From Acidihalobacter ferrooxydans (GTDB lineage Bacteria; Pseudomonadota; Gammaproteobacteria; DSM-5130; Acidihalobacteraceae): a DNA stretch of 64,000 bases. Position 1 is the first letter of the stretch. The number at the start of each line of letters is the position of its first letter. The position numbers were made by a program, and so were the translations under genes. This document shows, in pieces, positions 56,657 to 64,000 of the stretch. Under the pieces are notes generated by a model, which was not told the origin of the DNA, did no database searches, and saw nothing but the letters and a program-made list of their open reading frames with translations. The stretch spans positions 2,253,486 to 2,317,485 of the forward strand of contig NZ_CP019434.1 of the NCBI RefSeq assembly GCF_001975725.1. Reading direction: 5' to 3'.

Positions 56657-57763
56657 TCATTCAGCGATCTGCACCAGATGCCGGCGCAGGCTGGCGGCGA
56701 CGCGCGGCGCCGTTCGCCCATCCCATAAGGGTGGCGCGCCCTGTCCATCCCGCCTCGCCAACTCGCGCATCGCGGACTCCAGCCCGGCCGGATCGATCAG
56801 ACGATTTGTCCCTTTAATCAAGGTAATAGGCCGTTCTGTGCTATCCCGCAAGGTCAGGCAGGGGATGCCAAGATAGGTGGTCTCTTCCTGCACTCCACCC
56901 GAATCGGTGATCACCGCGCGGGCACCGAGCACCAGATTCATGAACGCGACATAGCCGAGCGGTTCGAGCAAAGTGATGCCGTGATGGGCCACCAGTCGAG
57001 TGTAAAGTTTTTCGACAGTCAGCTGCTGACGGGTGCGTGGATGCACGGGAAACACCAGCGGCAGATCGTCGGCCACGGCGCACAGGGTTTCGACCAGCCG
57101 CCGCAGAGTGGCCGGGTCGTCCACGTTGGACGGCCGGTGCAGGGTGACCACGGCGTAAGCGCCTTCGCGCAGACCCCGCGCGGCGCGGGTGCCGTCCGCC
57201 TCGATGCGGCCACGCATCAGCTCGAAAGCGTCGATCATGATATTGCCCACACATTCGATGCGCTGTGGTGCGATGCCCTCGCGGCGCAGATTCTCGTCGG
57301 CATCCTCGGAGGGCGTCCACAGCAGGCTGGCCAACTGGTCGGTGAGCACGCGGTTGATTTCCTCCGGCATGCGCCGGTCACCGCTGCGCAATCCGGCTTC
57401 GAGATGGGCCACCGAAATCCCTAGCCTGGCGCCGACCAGAGCACAGGAAAGCGTGGCGTTGACGTCGCCGGCGACGACGATCCAGTCCGGCGGATCGCAC
57501 CGGCAGCGCGCCTCGTAGGCGAGGAGCACGCCGGCGGTCTGTTCGGCGTGGCTGCCGCTGCCCACGCCCAGCGCGGCGTGCGGTTCGGGCAGGCCGAAGG
57601 CTTCGCGGAACACGCTGGATAATTCGGGATCGTAATGCTGACCGGCGTCCACGAGTCGGGGCCGGCACCAATCGGCATCGCGCAAGACGCGGTACAGCGG
57701 ACCGATCTTCATGTAGTTGGGGCGTGCTGCGACGATCAGATCGATCTTGAACCTGCGGTTCAT
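56657..57763 (-). CDS. wecB: UDP-N-acetylglucosamine 2-epimerase
   Basis: The 368-residue GT-B-like epimerase shows KIDLIVAARPNYMKIGPLYR, VAGDVNATLSCALVG, VAHLEAGLRSGDRRMPEEINR (catalytic acidic residues) and ITDSGGVQEETTYLGIPCLTLR. It makes UDP-ManNAc from UDP-GlcNAc for surface polysaccharide. It overlaps the glycosyltransferase gene upstream by 4 bases, so the two form a unit probably serving the same glycan. No wecC is seen in the window. Confidence 0.93.
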   Translation of the reverse strand: MNRRFKIDLIVAARPNYMKIGPLYRVLRDADWCRPRLVDAGQHYDPELSSVFREAFGLPEPHAALGVGSGSHAEQTAGVLLAYEARCRCDPPDWIVVAGDVNATLSCALVGARLGISVAHLEAGLRSGDRRMPEEINRVLTDQLASLLWTPSEDADENLRREGIAPQRIECVGNIMIDAFELMRGRIEADGTRAARGLREGAYAVVTLHRPSNVDDPATLRRLVETLCAVADDLPLVFPVHPRTRQQLTVEKLYTRLVAHHGITLLEPLGYVAFMNLVLGARAVITDSGGVQEETTYLGIPCLTLRDSTERPITLIKGTNRLIDPAGLESAMRELARRDGQGAPPLWDGRTAPRVAASLRRHLVQIAE

Positions 57764-59070
57764 GGTTCACTCCTGGCGATGCGTTCGAGCAGCGCGGCGA
57801 GACGCCGCGCGCCTTCGCTTCGCGCATGGTGTGGCGGCGGCGCGGGGAGCGGTTGCCCGCGTGCCGTTGCAACCCGGCGAAGAAATTCGCCCAGGCGCGC
57901 AGCGGCTTCGGTTGTGTTGGCCGCATCGGTGACCGTAGCGGCGGGCCCGGACGACAGCACACGCGCCGTCTCTCCGCGCGGGTCGGTAAGGGCAAAAATC
58001 GGTTTGCCCAGCCCCAGGTATTCGTAGACCTTGGCGGGAATCTGCGCGTTGAAACGCGATCCCTGAAGCAGCAGCAGACCGTCCACTTCGAGCTGCTCGT
58101 GCAGGGCTTCGGCGCGTGGCAGCGCCGGAGCGAACCTGACGACGTCGGCCAGATCATGACTCCGCAGCAAGGCGGCATAGTCACGCTGTTCACCCGCGTC
58201 GAGGCTTCCGCGCAAGATCACCTGCACGCTGTGGGGCGCCAGCCCGCCCGCGGCGCGCAAAGCGGCCAGCACTCGAAACAAGGATTTCGGGCTGCGCCCT
58301 TCAGGATACAAGGCGCCGCTGTGCAGCAGCCGCAGGCAACCGGTGCGCGTGCCGCCATGTTCGCCTGCAACAGCGCGACGCGCCAGCAGCACGCTTTCGT
58401 CGTACCCATTGGGTATATGTTCAAAAGACGTACGCGACAGGCCGGCGTAACGCTTCTGGTAACATTCGCGAGCGCATTCGGTGACGAACACGCAAGCGCT
58501 GGCCTGACGCACGATCCGGCGCTCGAGTTCGATCAGGCCAGACCGCCCATCGTCGCCGGATTTCGCGTCATACAACATAGGATCGCGGAAGTCGGCAACC
58601 CATGGCAGCCCGCTGCGGCTCTGCAGTCGGACTGCGATCCCGTGGGCACTGGCGATAGGATAGGTCGACCAGATCGCTTCAGGCTGGAAGCGGCGTATCA
58701 ACTCAAGGCCGAGCCGCACGCCCGCAAAACGCCAACTGGCCCAGCGGTCGGGCCGCGCCAGTCGTGCGGGATAATGACCGAACAGGCCCAGATGTCGCTT
58801 CGCGTCCAGCGCGAAGGCGCGGAACACACGCCCTGCGAACTCGGTTTCAGGCATCAGGGAAGCATCCCGCCGCGGATAGGCGGCGAGAGTGGGTACGAGG
58901 ATGATGGGGTCCCAACCGGCTCCGCGCAACCCACGCGCCATCGAGAGGGTGCGCAGCGTGCCGCTCACTTCCCCGCACGGAGGGAAATGGTAGGCCACCA
59001 TGAGAACCCGCCTAGACACGGCGCCGCGCACTTTCGGAAATTCGCCGCAAAACCGGAACCGGCCGAGCAT
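57760..59070 (-). CDS. GT4-like glycosyltransferase
   Basis: The ~436-residue GT-B protein has RRVLMVAYHFPPCGEVSGTLR at the start, a WVADFRDPM motif, HIPNGYDESV and FNAQIPAKVYEYLGLGKPIFAL near the C-terminus. ATG at 59,070 has GGAAGGGG upstream; a GTG at 59,088 is an alternative. The partner gene wecB suggests transfer of a ManNAc-derived or similar sugar, which is inference. Confidence 0.82.
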   Translation of the reverse strand: MLGRFRFCGEFPKVRGAVSRRVLMVAYHFPPCGEVSGTLRTLSMARGLRGAGWDPIILVPTLAAYPRRDASLMPETEFAGRVFRAFALDAKRHLGLFGHYPARLARPDRWASWRFAGVRLGLELIRRFQPEAIWSTYPIASAHGIAVRLQSRSGLPWVADFRDPMLYDAKSGDDGRSGLIELERRIVRQASACVFVTECARECYQKRYAGLSRTSFEHIPNGYDESVLLARRAVAGEHGGTRTGCLRLLHSGALYPEGRSPKSLFRVLAALRAAGGLAPHSVQVILRGSLDAGEQRDYAALLRSHDLADVVRFAPALPRAEALHEQLEVDGLLLLQGSRFNAQIPAKVYEYLGLGKPIFALTDPRGETARVLSSGPAATVTDAANTTEAAARLGEFLRRVATARGQPLPAPPPHHARSEGARRLAALLERIARSEP

Positions 59071-59216
59071 TGGACCGACCCCTTCCACCGGCAGGGCCGA
59101 TCCGGCTTGTACGTGTTTCAGTGATGTCCACGTCGGGCATTATTCGTACGCCTCGCGCAAAGTTTCGCGATTGACAGCAGAGCTCGGCGCTTGCCGGTCG
59201 CCTGGCAGGAGCCAAC

Positions 59217-59384
59217 TCAGTGCGCCCAAAACGCCAGGGTCAGCGCAATCATACCCAGGCATGACAACAGCCCGGCCAGCCCCACCCGCCGCGCTGACCA
59301 GGGGGTGACCCGCCACAGCCAGTCCGCAACCAACAAACACAGCGTCATTTCGACTGCCACCAGGGCTGCCAGGGCAAGACTCAC
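59217..59384 (-). CDS. Small two-helix membrane protein
   Basis: A 55-codon frame starts at a GTG that overlaps the stop of the decarboxylase-like gene (GTGA). It encodes two hydrophobic helices (LALAALVAVEMTLCLLVADWLW and VGLAGLLSCLGMIALTLAFW). The overlap and membrane pattern favour a real small gene, but no family is recognised. Confidence 0.4.
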   Translation of the reverse strand: MSLALAALVAVEMTLCLLVADWLWRVTPWSARRVGLAGLLSCLGMIALTLAFWAH

Positions 59385-60073
59385 GCCACGCCCGCCTGAG
59401 CGGGTTCCACCAGGGTCTCGCCAGCGCACACGCGCTGCCCGACCGTAATCGTGCACGGCCATTGAGCCGGCATTTCCAGCACCACCGTACTGCCCAGCAG
59501 AATGCGCCCGAGCCGCTGGCCCCGCACCACGGTGGTGCCCGGTTCGTACCAGACTTCGATGCGCCGTGCCGCAAGACTGGTGATCAGGCGCAGCGCGATC
59601 AACCCGCGCGTCGAACGGATGCGCACACGTTTTTGCACCGGGCAGGTTTTCGCACGCAAAAAAGCGAACTCGCGCCCTTCACCATCCATAAATGTATCGC
59701 CCTGCTCTTCTACCGCCTCGATCACGCCATCACACGGACTGCGCTGCACATGCACGTCCCAGAAGCTCAGCGCGATCACGACGTAGCGGATGTCATCACG
59801 GACGTCCAGCGAGGTAATAAGCCCGTCTGCCGGCGCGAGCAGACCTGGCTCGGAGGGTACCCGTCGCTCCGGATCGCGTTCGAAAAAGTGGCGAAATCCG
59901 CGGGCTACACGGTCCGTCGCCAGCCATTGGCGGATCTGCGCCTCGGGCCAGCGGCGTTTGGCTGGCAACAAGGGTCGAATCAAGGGAGAAGGATGGGGGA
60001 AATGCCAGGCCCACAACAGCAGGACAACGGCACAAGCGGCCAGAATCAGAAGCGCCGGCATGATCCCGATCAC
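59381..60073 (-). CDS. Phosphatidylserine decarboxylase-like protein (short form)
   Basis: The 230-residue protein has an N-terminal membrane helix (ALLILAACAVVLLLWAW), PADGLITSL at 81-89, SFWDVHVQRSPCDGVIE at 103-119 and LGST at 193-196, the self-cleavage motif in which Ser195 would become the pyruvoyl group. This is the decarboxylase fold and processing site. It may act on phosphatidylserine or on a related head group. It overlaps the small membrane gene and stands near wecB, away from any pssA. Confidence 0.8.
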   Translation of the reverse strand: MIGIMPALLILAACAVVLLLWAWHFPHPSPLIRPLLPAKRRWPEAQIRQWLATDRVARGFRHFFERDPERRVPSEPGLLAPADGLITSLDVRDDIRYVVIALSFWDVHVQRSPCDGVIEAVEEQGDTFMDGEGREFAFLRAKTCPVQKRVRIRSTRGLIALRLITSLAARRIEVWYEPGTTVVRGQRLGRILLGSTVVLEMPAQWPCTITVGQRVCAGETLVEPAQAGVA

Positions 60074-60152
60074 AGTGGCCGAATCGGCGTAGCGTACATC
60101 CTCTGTCCCGCATCAATGCTGCTTGGCATGCTGGAACACCTCCCGAATCGTG

Positions 60153-60965
60153 TTATCCGTTTTTTCTGATTGGAGCCGGAAACAATACAGGTATCCAGCC
60201 CCTAATTCGATAGTAAACCAATCCCAGCCACTCGTGGGCAGCCCAATCACCCAGAGTGAGGGACCGGGCCAAGCCAGTCAACCAGGCGGCGCCATGGGCA
60301 CGGGTATGATAATCGACCGGATAGGGCACGATCATCCATCCGACCTGACGGAAACATCCCACCGCTCGCGGCATGTCTGCGGCCGAAGTCACCAATAGCC
60401 AGATCTGCCCCGGCTTCGGTTTGACCAGACGATAGGTATACAGCGCATTCTCGCGTGTGTTCCGGCTACGGTTCTCGAACAGCATCCGGCGGGGATTGAT
60501 GCCGAGCGAGACAAACAAGCGCCGGGCGACTGCCGCCTCCGTCGCGCGCCCCCCGAATGGGCTGGCGTTGCCGCCGGTGAACACCAGACGCGCCTTGGGG
60601 TATCGATGCGCGAGCTGCAAGAACCCCAGCATGCGTTCAGCACGGATATTCAAAGCAGTCACATGCCGCGTGGTGCTGACCGGCAAATCAATCGCACCGC
60701 CCAACAAAACAATGCCGGTCACATGGGTCGGCATCGGATCGGGGCGCGTAAAGCGATCCTCCAGCGGACGCAGCAACCATACACTCGCCGGTGTTACGGC
60801 GAAAACCGTGAGCCCTCCCAAACCCACTATCAGGAGCAAACCGGCCCAGAATCGCGTCCGGCGCCACCTTAACAGCAACACGCCCAGCAAAGCGCACCAC
60901 AGCAAAAAGAGGCCCGGCCGGATGACCAGTTCGATTAATTTGACGAGGGCGAAGGAAGAGAACAA
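60153..60965 (-). CDS. DUF218 / ElyC-SanA-YdcF family membrane protein
   Basis: This 270-residue protein has two N-terminal membrane helices (residues ~12-65) and a DUF218 domain: VTGIVLLGGAIDL, ARLVFTGGNASPFGG, MLFENRSRNTRENAL and IWLLVTSAADMPRA. ElyC-like proteins affect peptidoglycan and envelope glycan precursor use; the exact reaction is not settled. It is separated by ~80 bases from the decarboxylase-like gene on the same strand. Confidence 0.85.
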   Translation of the reverse strand: MFSSFALVKLIELVIRPGLFLLWCALLGVLLLRWRRTRFWAGLLLIVGLGGLTVFAVTPASVWLLRPLEDRFTRPDPMPTHVTGIVLLGGAIDLPVSTTRHVTALNIRAERMLGFLQLAHRYPKARLVFTGGNASPFGGRATEAAVARRLFVSLGINPRRMLFENRSRNTRENALYTYRLVKPKPGQIWLLVTSAADMPRAVGCFRQVGWMIVPYPVDYHTRAHGAAWLTGLARSLTLGDWAAHEWLGLVYYRIRGWIPVLFPAPIRKNG

Positions 60966-61097
60966 ATGAAACCCGGCTCCGTATCAGAGTCCACTTACGC
61001 TGCTGTGCGGCACAGTTAATCCCCGTCGAATCGTGCCTGCTCGACCATCCGCGCGCTGACTCGCCGATCAGTAGCATCCAGTGCCCGCCAGGCTCCC

Positions 61098-61186
61098 ATG
61101 GTAATGATTGCGCAGAGATTTGGGATTCACAGCGAATTTCAGAGTCACGCAAAGGTGCTTTACTGAATGGATTATCCGGGTAAAAC
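61098..61186. repeat. Family B element, internally deleted copy B4
   Basis: GTAATGATTGCGCAGAGATT, TGGGATTCACAGCGAATTTC and the right end TACTGAATGGATTATCCGGG match the B consensus, but the middle ~60 bp and the left inverted repeat are missing. The surrounding 60,966-61,362 otherwise holds nothing recognised. Confidence 0.65.
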
Positions 61187-61416
61187 TCACCAGATCTTTT
61201 CCTCGTGCTCGATGACGATTCAGCGCATTGACATGCACAATAGGATGAACAAGCCCTCGGATCAACAAAAGCCAGGGTGTCTTGATCAGTGTCTCCAGCC
61301 GGCCTTTCCAGAAACAAGGGGTCGAATTCAACCAATAACCGCACTCAGGATCGAGCCTTGGTTTGACCCGGATATTCCATTCCATTAGACGATGCGATAA
61401 TAGCGCAGAGATACAG

Positions 61417-61575
61417 CCCGAATGTTTCACAACGACCGCCGATCTCGCGGGTCTCTTGATTCCACAGGAGGTATTTAACCAATCGACCGTCATCACCGCT
61501 ACGCCGTTCCTACTGAAATCCCCTTGTGAAAACACTATCCGGCGCGCTACCAGCGCTCGTTATGAAACATTCGGA
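61417..61575 (+). repeat. Family C element, copy C4
   Basis: It is bounded by CCCGAATGTTTCACAACGA and TCGTTATGAAACATTCGG and carries the same interior as C3 (CGATCTCGCGGGTCTCTTGA, CATCACCGCTACGCCGTTCC, ATCCCCTTGTGAAA). Inserted within B5, with D2 two bases to its right. Confidence 0.85.
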
Positions 61576-61577
61576 CT

Positions 61578-61741
61578 AGGAGCCTGTGGGACTTGGAGGA
61601 TCGTAGCGAGGCGAGTGGGGAATGGAGGCCAGTTTCACGGTCTTTTGAGGACAATAGTGGTTCTATTCGACGAAAAAGAGCGGGGTGTGGGCCCATTATC
61701 CCATCGCCGCAGCCGATTCTTTCCAAGTCCGACAGGCTCCC
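61578..61741 (+). repeat. Family D element, copy D2 (most complete)
   Basis: A 164-bp element with inverted ends AGGAGCCTGTGGGACTTGGA and TCCAAGTCCGACAGGCTCC. It serves as reference for D1, D3 and D4. Inside are TTCTATTCGACGAAAAAGAG and CATCGCCGCAGCCGATTC. No coding content. Confidence 0.8.
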
Positions 61742-61884
61742 TGGATTCACAGATAATTATCTTCAGCGAGCAGCATCGCTGCGCCATACCCGAACGATGA
61801 AAAATTTCAAGTGAATTCAAAATCAAGCAAGGGAGCCTCTTCTAACGGCATCTGGATTCAACCCATCCTTTTTGAGGTGTTCCG

Positions 61885-62838
61885 ATGAGAAACACAATAC
61901 CGAAACCCCGTTGTTTTCTGACGATCACTGCGGTGGCTCTGATCTTTTTTGGACTCGGCGCCACCCTTCAGGCGGCGACTTTGCGAGTGGGTCCTGATCG
62001 CACCTACGCCACGCCGGGCGCTGCGGCCCGTGTCGCCAAGCCCGGCGATACCATCAAGATCGCCCCCGGCATTTATCAAGACTGCGCTGTCTGGCGAAGT
62101 AATGACATCACCATCGAGGGCACCGGGCCAGGCGTCGTACTGAGCGGCAAGACCTGCCAGGGTAAGGCGATTTTCGTCATCAACGCCAACCATGTCACCG
62201 TCCGCGGGATCACCTTCCGCAATGCGCATGTGCCCGATGGCAACGGCGCGGGCATCCGCGCCGGGGGCCGCAACCTGTATGTCGTCGACGACCAGTTCCT
62301 GGACAACCAGGAAGGCATACTGGCGGGCGCTATTCCCGGAGGCAGCCTGGTCATCGAACACAGTCGATTCATCCACAACGGTACATGCAGTTCGAAGCTG
62401 GGCTGCGCCCACGGCGTTTATGTCGGTCATATCGCTGTGCTGAAAATCACCGATTCCGTCTTTTTTGATACCCAGGTTGGCCACGACATCAAATCGCGAG
62501 CGCTCAAGACCGTGCTGATCGGCAATCGCATCGAGGACGGCCCTCACGGTACAGCCAGTTATGAGGTCGACATCCCGAATGGCGGAACACTGATCATGCG
62601 CGACAACATCATCGAAAAAGGGCCGAACAGCGATAACCACGGCACCGCAATCATGCTCGGCGAGGCAGGTCGGTGGCAGCCGACGCAGAAAATACTCATC
62701 GAAGGTAACACGTTCACCAACAACGGCCCGCCCACCGTATTCGTGCGCAACCTCACTCCGACACCGGCCCGCCTCATCGGCAACACGCTCAAAGGAAACA
62801 CAACCACACCACTCACGGGCAAAGGCTCGGTGCAGTAA
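61885..62838 (+). CDS. Secreted right-handed parallel beta-helix protein
   Basis: The 317-residue protein has a signal peptide (FLTITAVALIFFGLGATLQAA) and then repeated beta-helix coils: VTVRGITFRNAHV, LYVVDDQFLDNQEGI, LVIEHSRFIHNG, ILIEGNTFTNNG. N and G at turns are typical of PbH1/NosD-like repeats. Such proteins are often polysaccharide lyases, epimerases or surface proteins; no catalytic set is recognised. A link to the exopolysaccharide is possible but unproven. Repeat B5 lies directly upstream. Confidence 0.82.
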   Translation: MRNTIPKPRCFLTITAVALIFFGLGATLQAATLRVGPDRTYATPGAAARVAKPGDTIKIAPGIYQDCAVWRSNDITIEGTGPGVVLSGKTCQGKAIFVINANHVTVRGITFRNAHVPDGNGAGIRAGGRNLYVVDDQFLDNQEGILAGAIPGGSLVIEHSRFIHNGTCSSKLGCAHGVYVGHIAVLKITDSVFFDTQVGHDIKSRALKTVLIGNRIEDGPHGTASYEVDIPNGGTLIMRDNIIEKGPNSDNHGTAIMLGEAGRWQPTQKILIEGNTFTNNGPPTVFVRNLTPTPARLIGNTLKGNTTTPLTGKGSVQ

Positions 62839-63082
62839 CGCTCTGGAGGACGGTTCGGACACCCTCTGAGCGGCCCGGATCGATGTCCACGAACCGGCGC
62901 ATCGCCTGTCTGTAGCGCGCAGCTTCGACAACCCGGCCATCTCTTCGGGTTCCGGGAAAAGACATTCGATGGCGCCGCATCAGAACAGAATCGAAAAACT
63001 CTGATGCGCCGCATGAGTCGAAAACAAAGCCTGTTACCATGCCGGGCAACGCCACGGAGCTTTCATAACGAATCGACAGACA

Positions 63083-64000
63083 ATGGGTACCGCAGACACT
63101 CTCTCAACACCAAAATCACACACTCCAATGATGCAGCAGTATCTGCGCATCAAGGCCGAACAGCCGGATCGCCTGCTCTTTTATCGCATGGGCGATTTCT
63201 ATGAATTGTTCTATGACGATGCACGTCGCGCCGCGCGACTGCTGGATTTGACATTGACCGCGCGCGGCCAGTCCGCCGGCGAACCGATCCCCATGGCCGG
63301 TGTTCCGGCCCATGCGGCCGACCAGTACCTGGCGCGCCTCGTCCGGTTGGGCGAATCGGTGGCGATCTGCGAGCAGATCGGCGACCCCGCAGCCAGCAAA
63401 GGCCCGGTGGAACGACAGGTCGTGCGCGTCGTGACGCCCGGTACAGTCACCGATGATGCCCTGCTCAACGAACGCCGGGACAATCTCATTGCCAGCGTCT
63501 ACCGAAGCAAAGACCCCGCCGGATACGGACTGTCCGTTCTTGATGTAAGCAGCGGGCGCCTCACCGTCAGCCAGTTACGCGACGACGAAAGCCTGCTGGG
63601 CGAACTCGAACGCCTGCACCCGACCGAACTGCTGTATCCCGATGACGCGCGGTTGCCCGGCGAAACGCAACCCGGTCAGGTTAGCTACCCGCCCTGGCAT
63701 TTCGATCTCGACGTGGCCACGCGCCTGCTCACCCGCCAGTTCGGCACGCGCGATCTGGCCGGCTTCGGTTGCGACGCATTACCGGCAGCGGTCACCGCGG
63801 CCGGAGCGCTTCTGCATTACGTCCAGGAGACGCAGCGCAGCGCGCTACCGCATATCACCGGACTGCGCGTGGAACGCCATGAGGAAACCGTCATTCTCGA
63901 CGCCGCCACGCGGCGTAATCTCGAACTCGAACGCAACCTGTCCGGCAGCGAAGAGCATACGCTGGCAAGCATTCTGGACCGGACCGCCACCTCGATGGGC
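63083..64000 (+). CDS. mutS: DNA mismatch repair protein MutS (partial, runs off right edge)
   Basis: The first 306 codons are present. After ~16 residues, [20 protein letters not shown], then [15 protein letters not shown], the mismatch-binding domain I with the Phe-x-Glu motif (FYELF). Domain II follows with the connector [14 protein letters not shown]. MutS recognises mispairs and recruits MutL. The 244 bp upstream hold nothing recognised apart from the start region. Confidence 0.96.
   Translation, partial: MGTADTLSTPKSHTPMMQQYLRIKAEQPDRLLFYRMGDFYELFYDDARRAARLLDLTLTARGQSAGEPIPMAGVPAHAADQYLARLVRLGESVAICEQIGDPAASKGPVERQVVRVVTPGTVTDDALLNERRDNLIASVYRSKDPAGYGLSVLDVSSGRLTVSQLRDDESLLGELERLHPTELLYPDDARLPGETQPGQVSYPPWHFDLDVATRLLTRQFGTRDLAGFGCDALPAAVTAAGALLHYVQETQRSALPHITGLRVERHEETVILDAATRRNLELERNLSGSEEHTLASILDRTATSMG

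Larger units (their letters stand above)
61363..61862. repeat. Family B element, copy B5, split by C4 and D2
   Basis: The left part (61,363-61,415: TTGACCCGGATATTCCATTC, then CATTAGACGATG and AGCGCAGAGATA) and right part (61,742-61,862: GGATTCACAG, CTTCAGCGAGCAGCATCG, ATCAAGCAAGGGAGCCTC, CTGGATTCAA) join into one near-complete B element. Copies C4 and D2 fill the space between. Its right end lies ~22 bases before the beta-helix gene. Confidence 0.7.

Noticed and set aside
62813-63055. 80-codon minus-strand frame between the beta-helix gene and mutS
   Set aside because: Overlaps the 3' end of a supported gene, no recognisable features; probably chance in GC-rich DNA.

Overview
The window comes from a GC-rich chemolithoautotrophic gammaproteobacterium. 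It carries a complete alpha-carboxysome operon with form IA RuBisCO, an exosortase A (XrtA/EpsH) exopolysaccharide locus, and housekeeping blocks in typical gammaproteobacterial order (leuS-lptE-holA-proA-nadD-rsfS). A halophilic or acidophilic sulfur or iron oxidiser of the Acidihalobacter/Halothiobacillus kind would fit, but no marker here fixes the genus.

Positions 1-24,860, minus strand: the XrtA locus. Transcription runs right to left. The order is an envelope export/assembly set (Wza-like lipoprotein, chain-length determinant, tyrosine autokinase, outer-membrane barrel, ATPase), then polysaccharide deacetylase, FemAB-like protein, two XrtA-type sugar transferases flanking exosortase A fused to an EpsI domain, an asparagine-synthase-like amidotransferase, more GT4 glycosyltransferases, an ATP-grasp enzyme, an alpha/alpha-barrel protein, an O-antigen-ligase-like protein and a flippase. 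Most genes from 3,035 to 18,107 overlap by 1-4 bases, so the set looks translationally coupled. The flippase carries an apparent single-base frameshift in a homopolymer. A secreted hypothetical protein runs off the left edge.

Positions 25,530-41,326: the cso operon on the minus strand, cbbL-cbbS-csoS2-csoSCA-csoS4A-csoS4B-csoS1C-csoS1A-csoS1B-bacterioferritin-like-acRAF-mcdA-mcdB-cbbQ-cbbO-csoS1D, ending in a trypsin-like protease with an intact triad. A divergent cbbR lies upstream of cbbL. csoS2 contains a textbook -1 frameshift signal: an in-frame C CCA AAA heptamer, a 4-nt spacer, a perfect 12-bp hairpin, and a -1-frame stop three codons later.

Positions 41,600-55,784: GloB-like hydrolase, MlaA, argG, glpK, rsfS, nadD, proA, holA, lptE, leuS, a SlyB-like lipoprotein, a DUF1451 zinc-ribbon protein and galU. 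Positions 56,657-64,000: wecB, a GT4 enzyme, a phosphatidylserine-decarboxylase-like protein, a DUF218 protein, a secreted beta-helix protein and the 5' part of mutS.

The gene-poor gaps are filled mainly by four families of short, non-coding, terminal-inverted-repeat elements (here A, B, C and D; about 130-165 bp). They sit directly after stop codons and are nested in one another. Family A has YTAR-type 4-bp flanks, which explains its stop-codon preference. I saw no tRNA, rRNA, CRISPR array or intact transposase gene.
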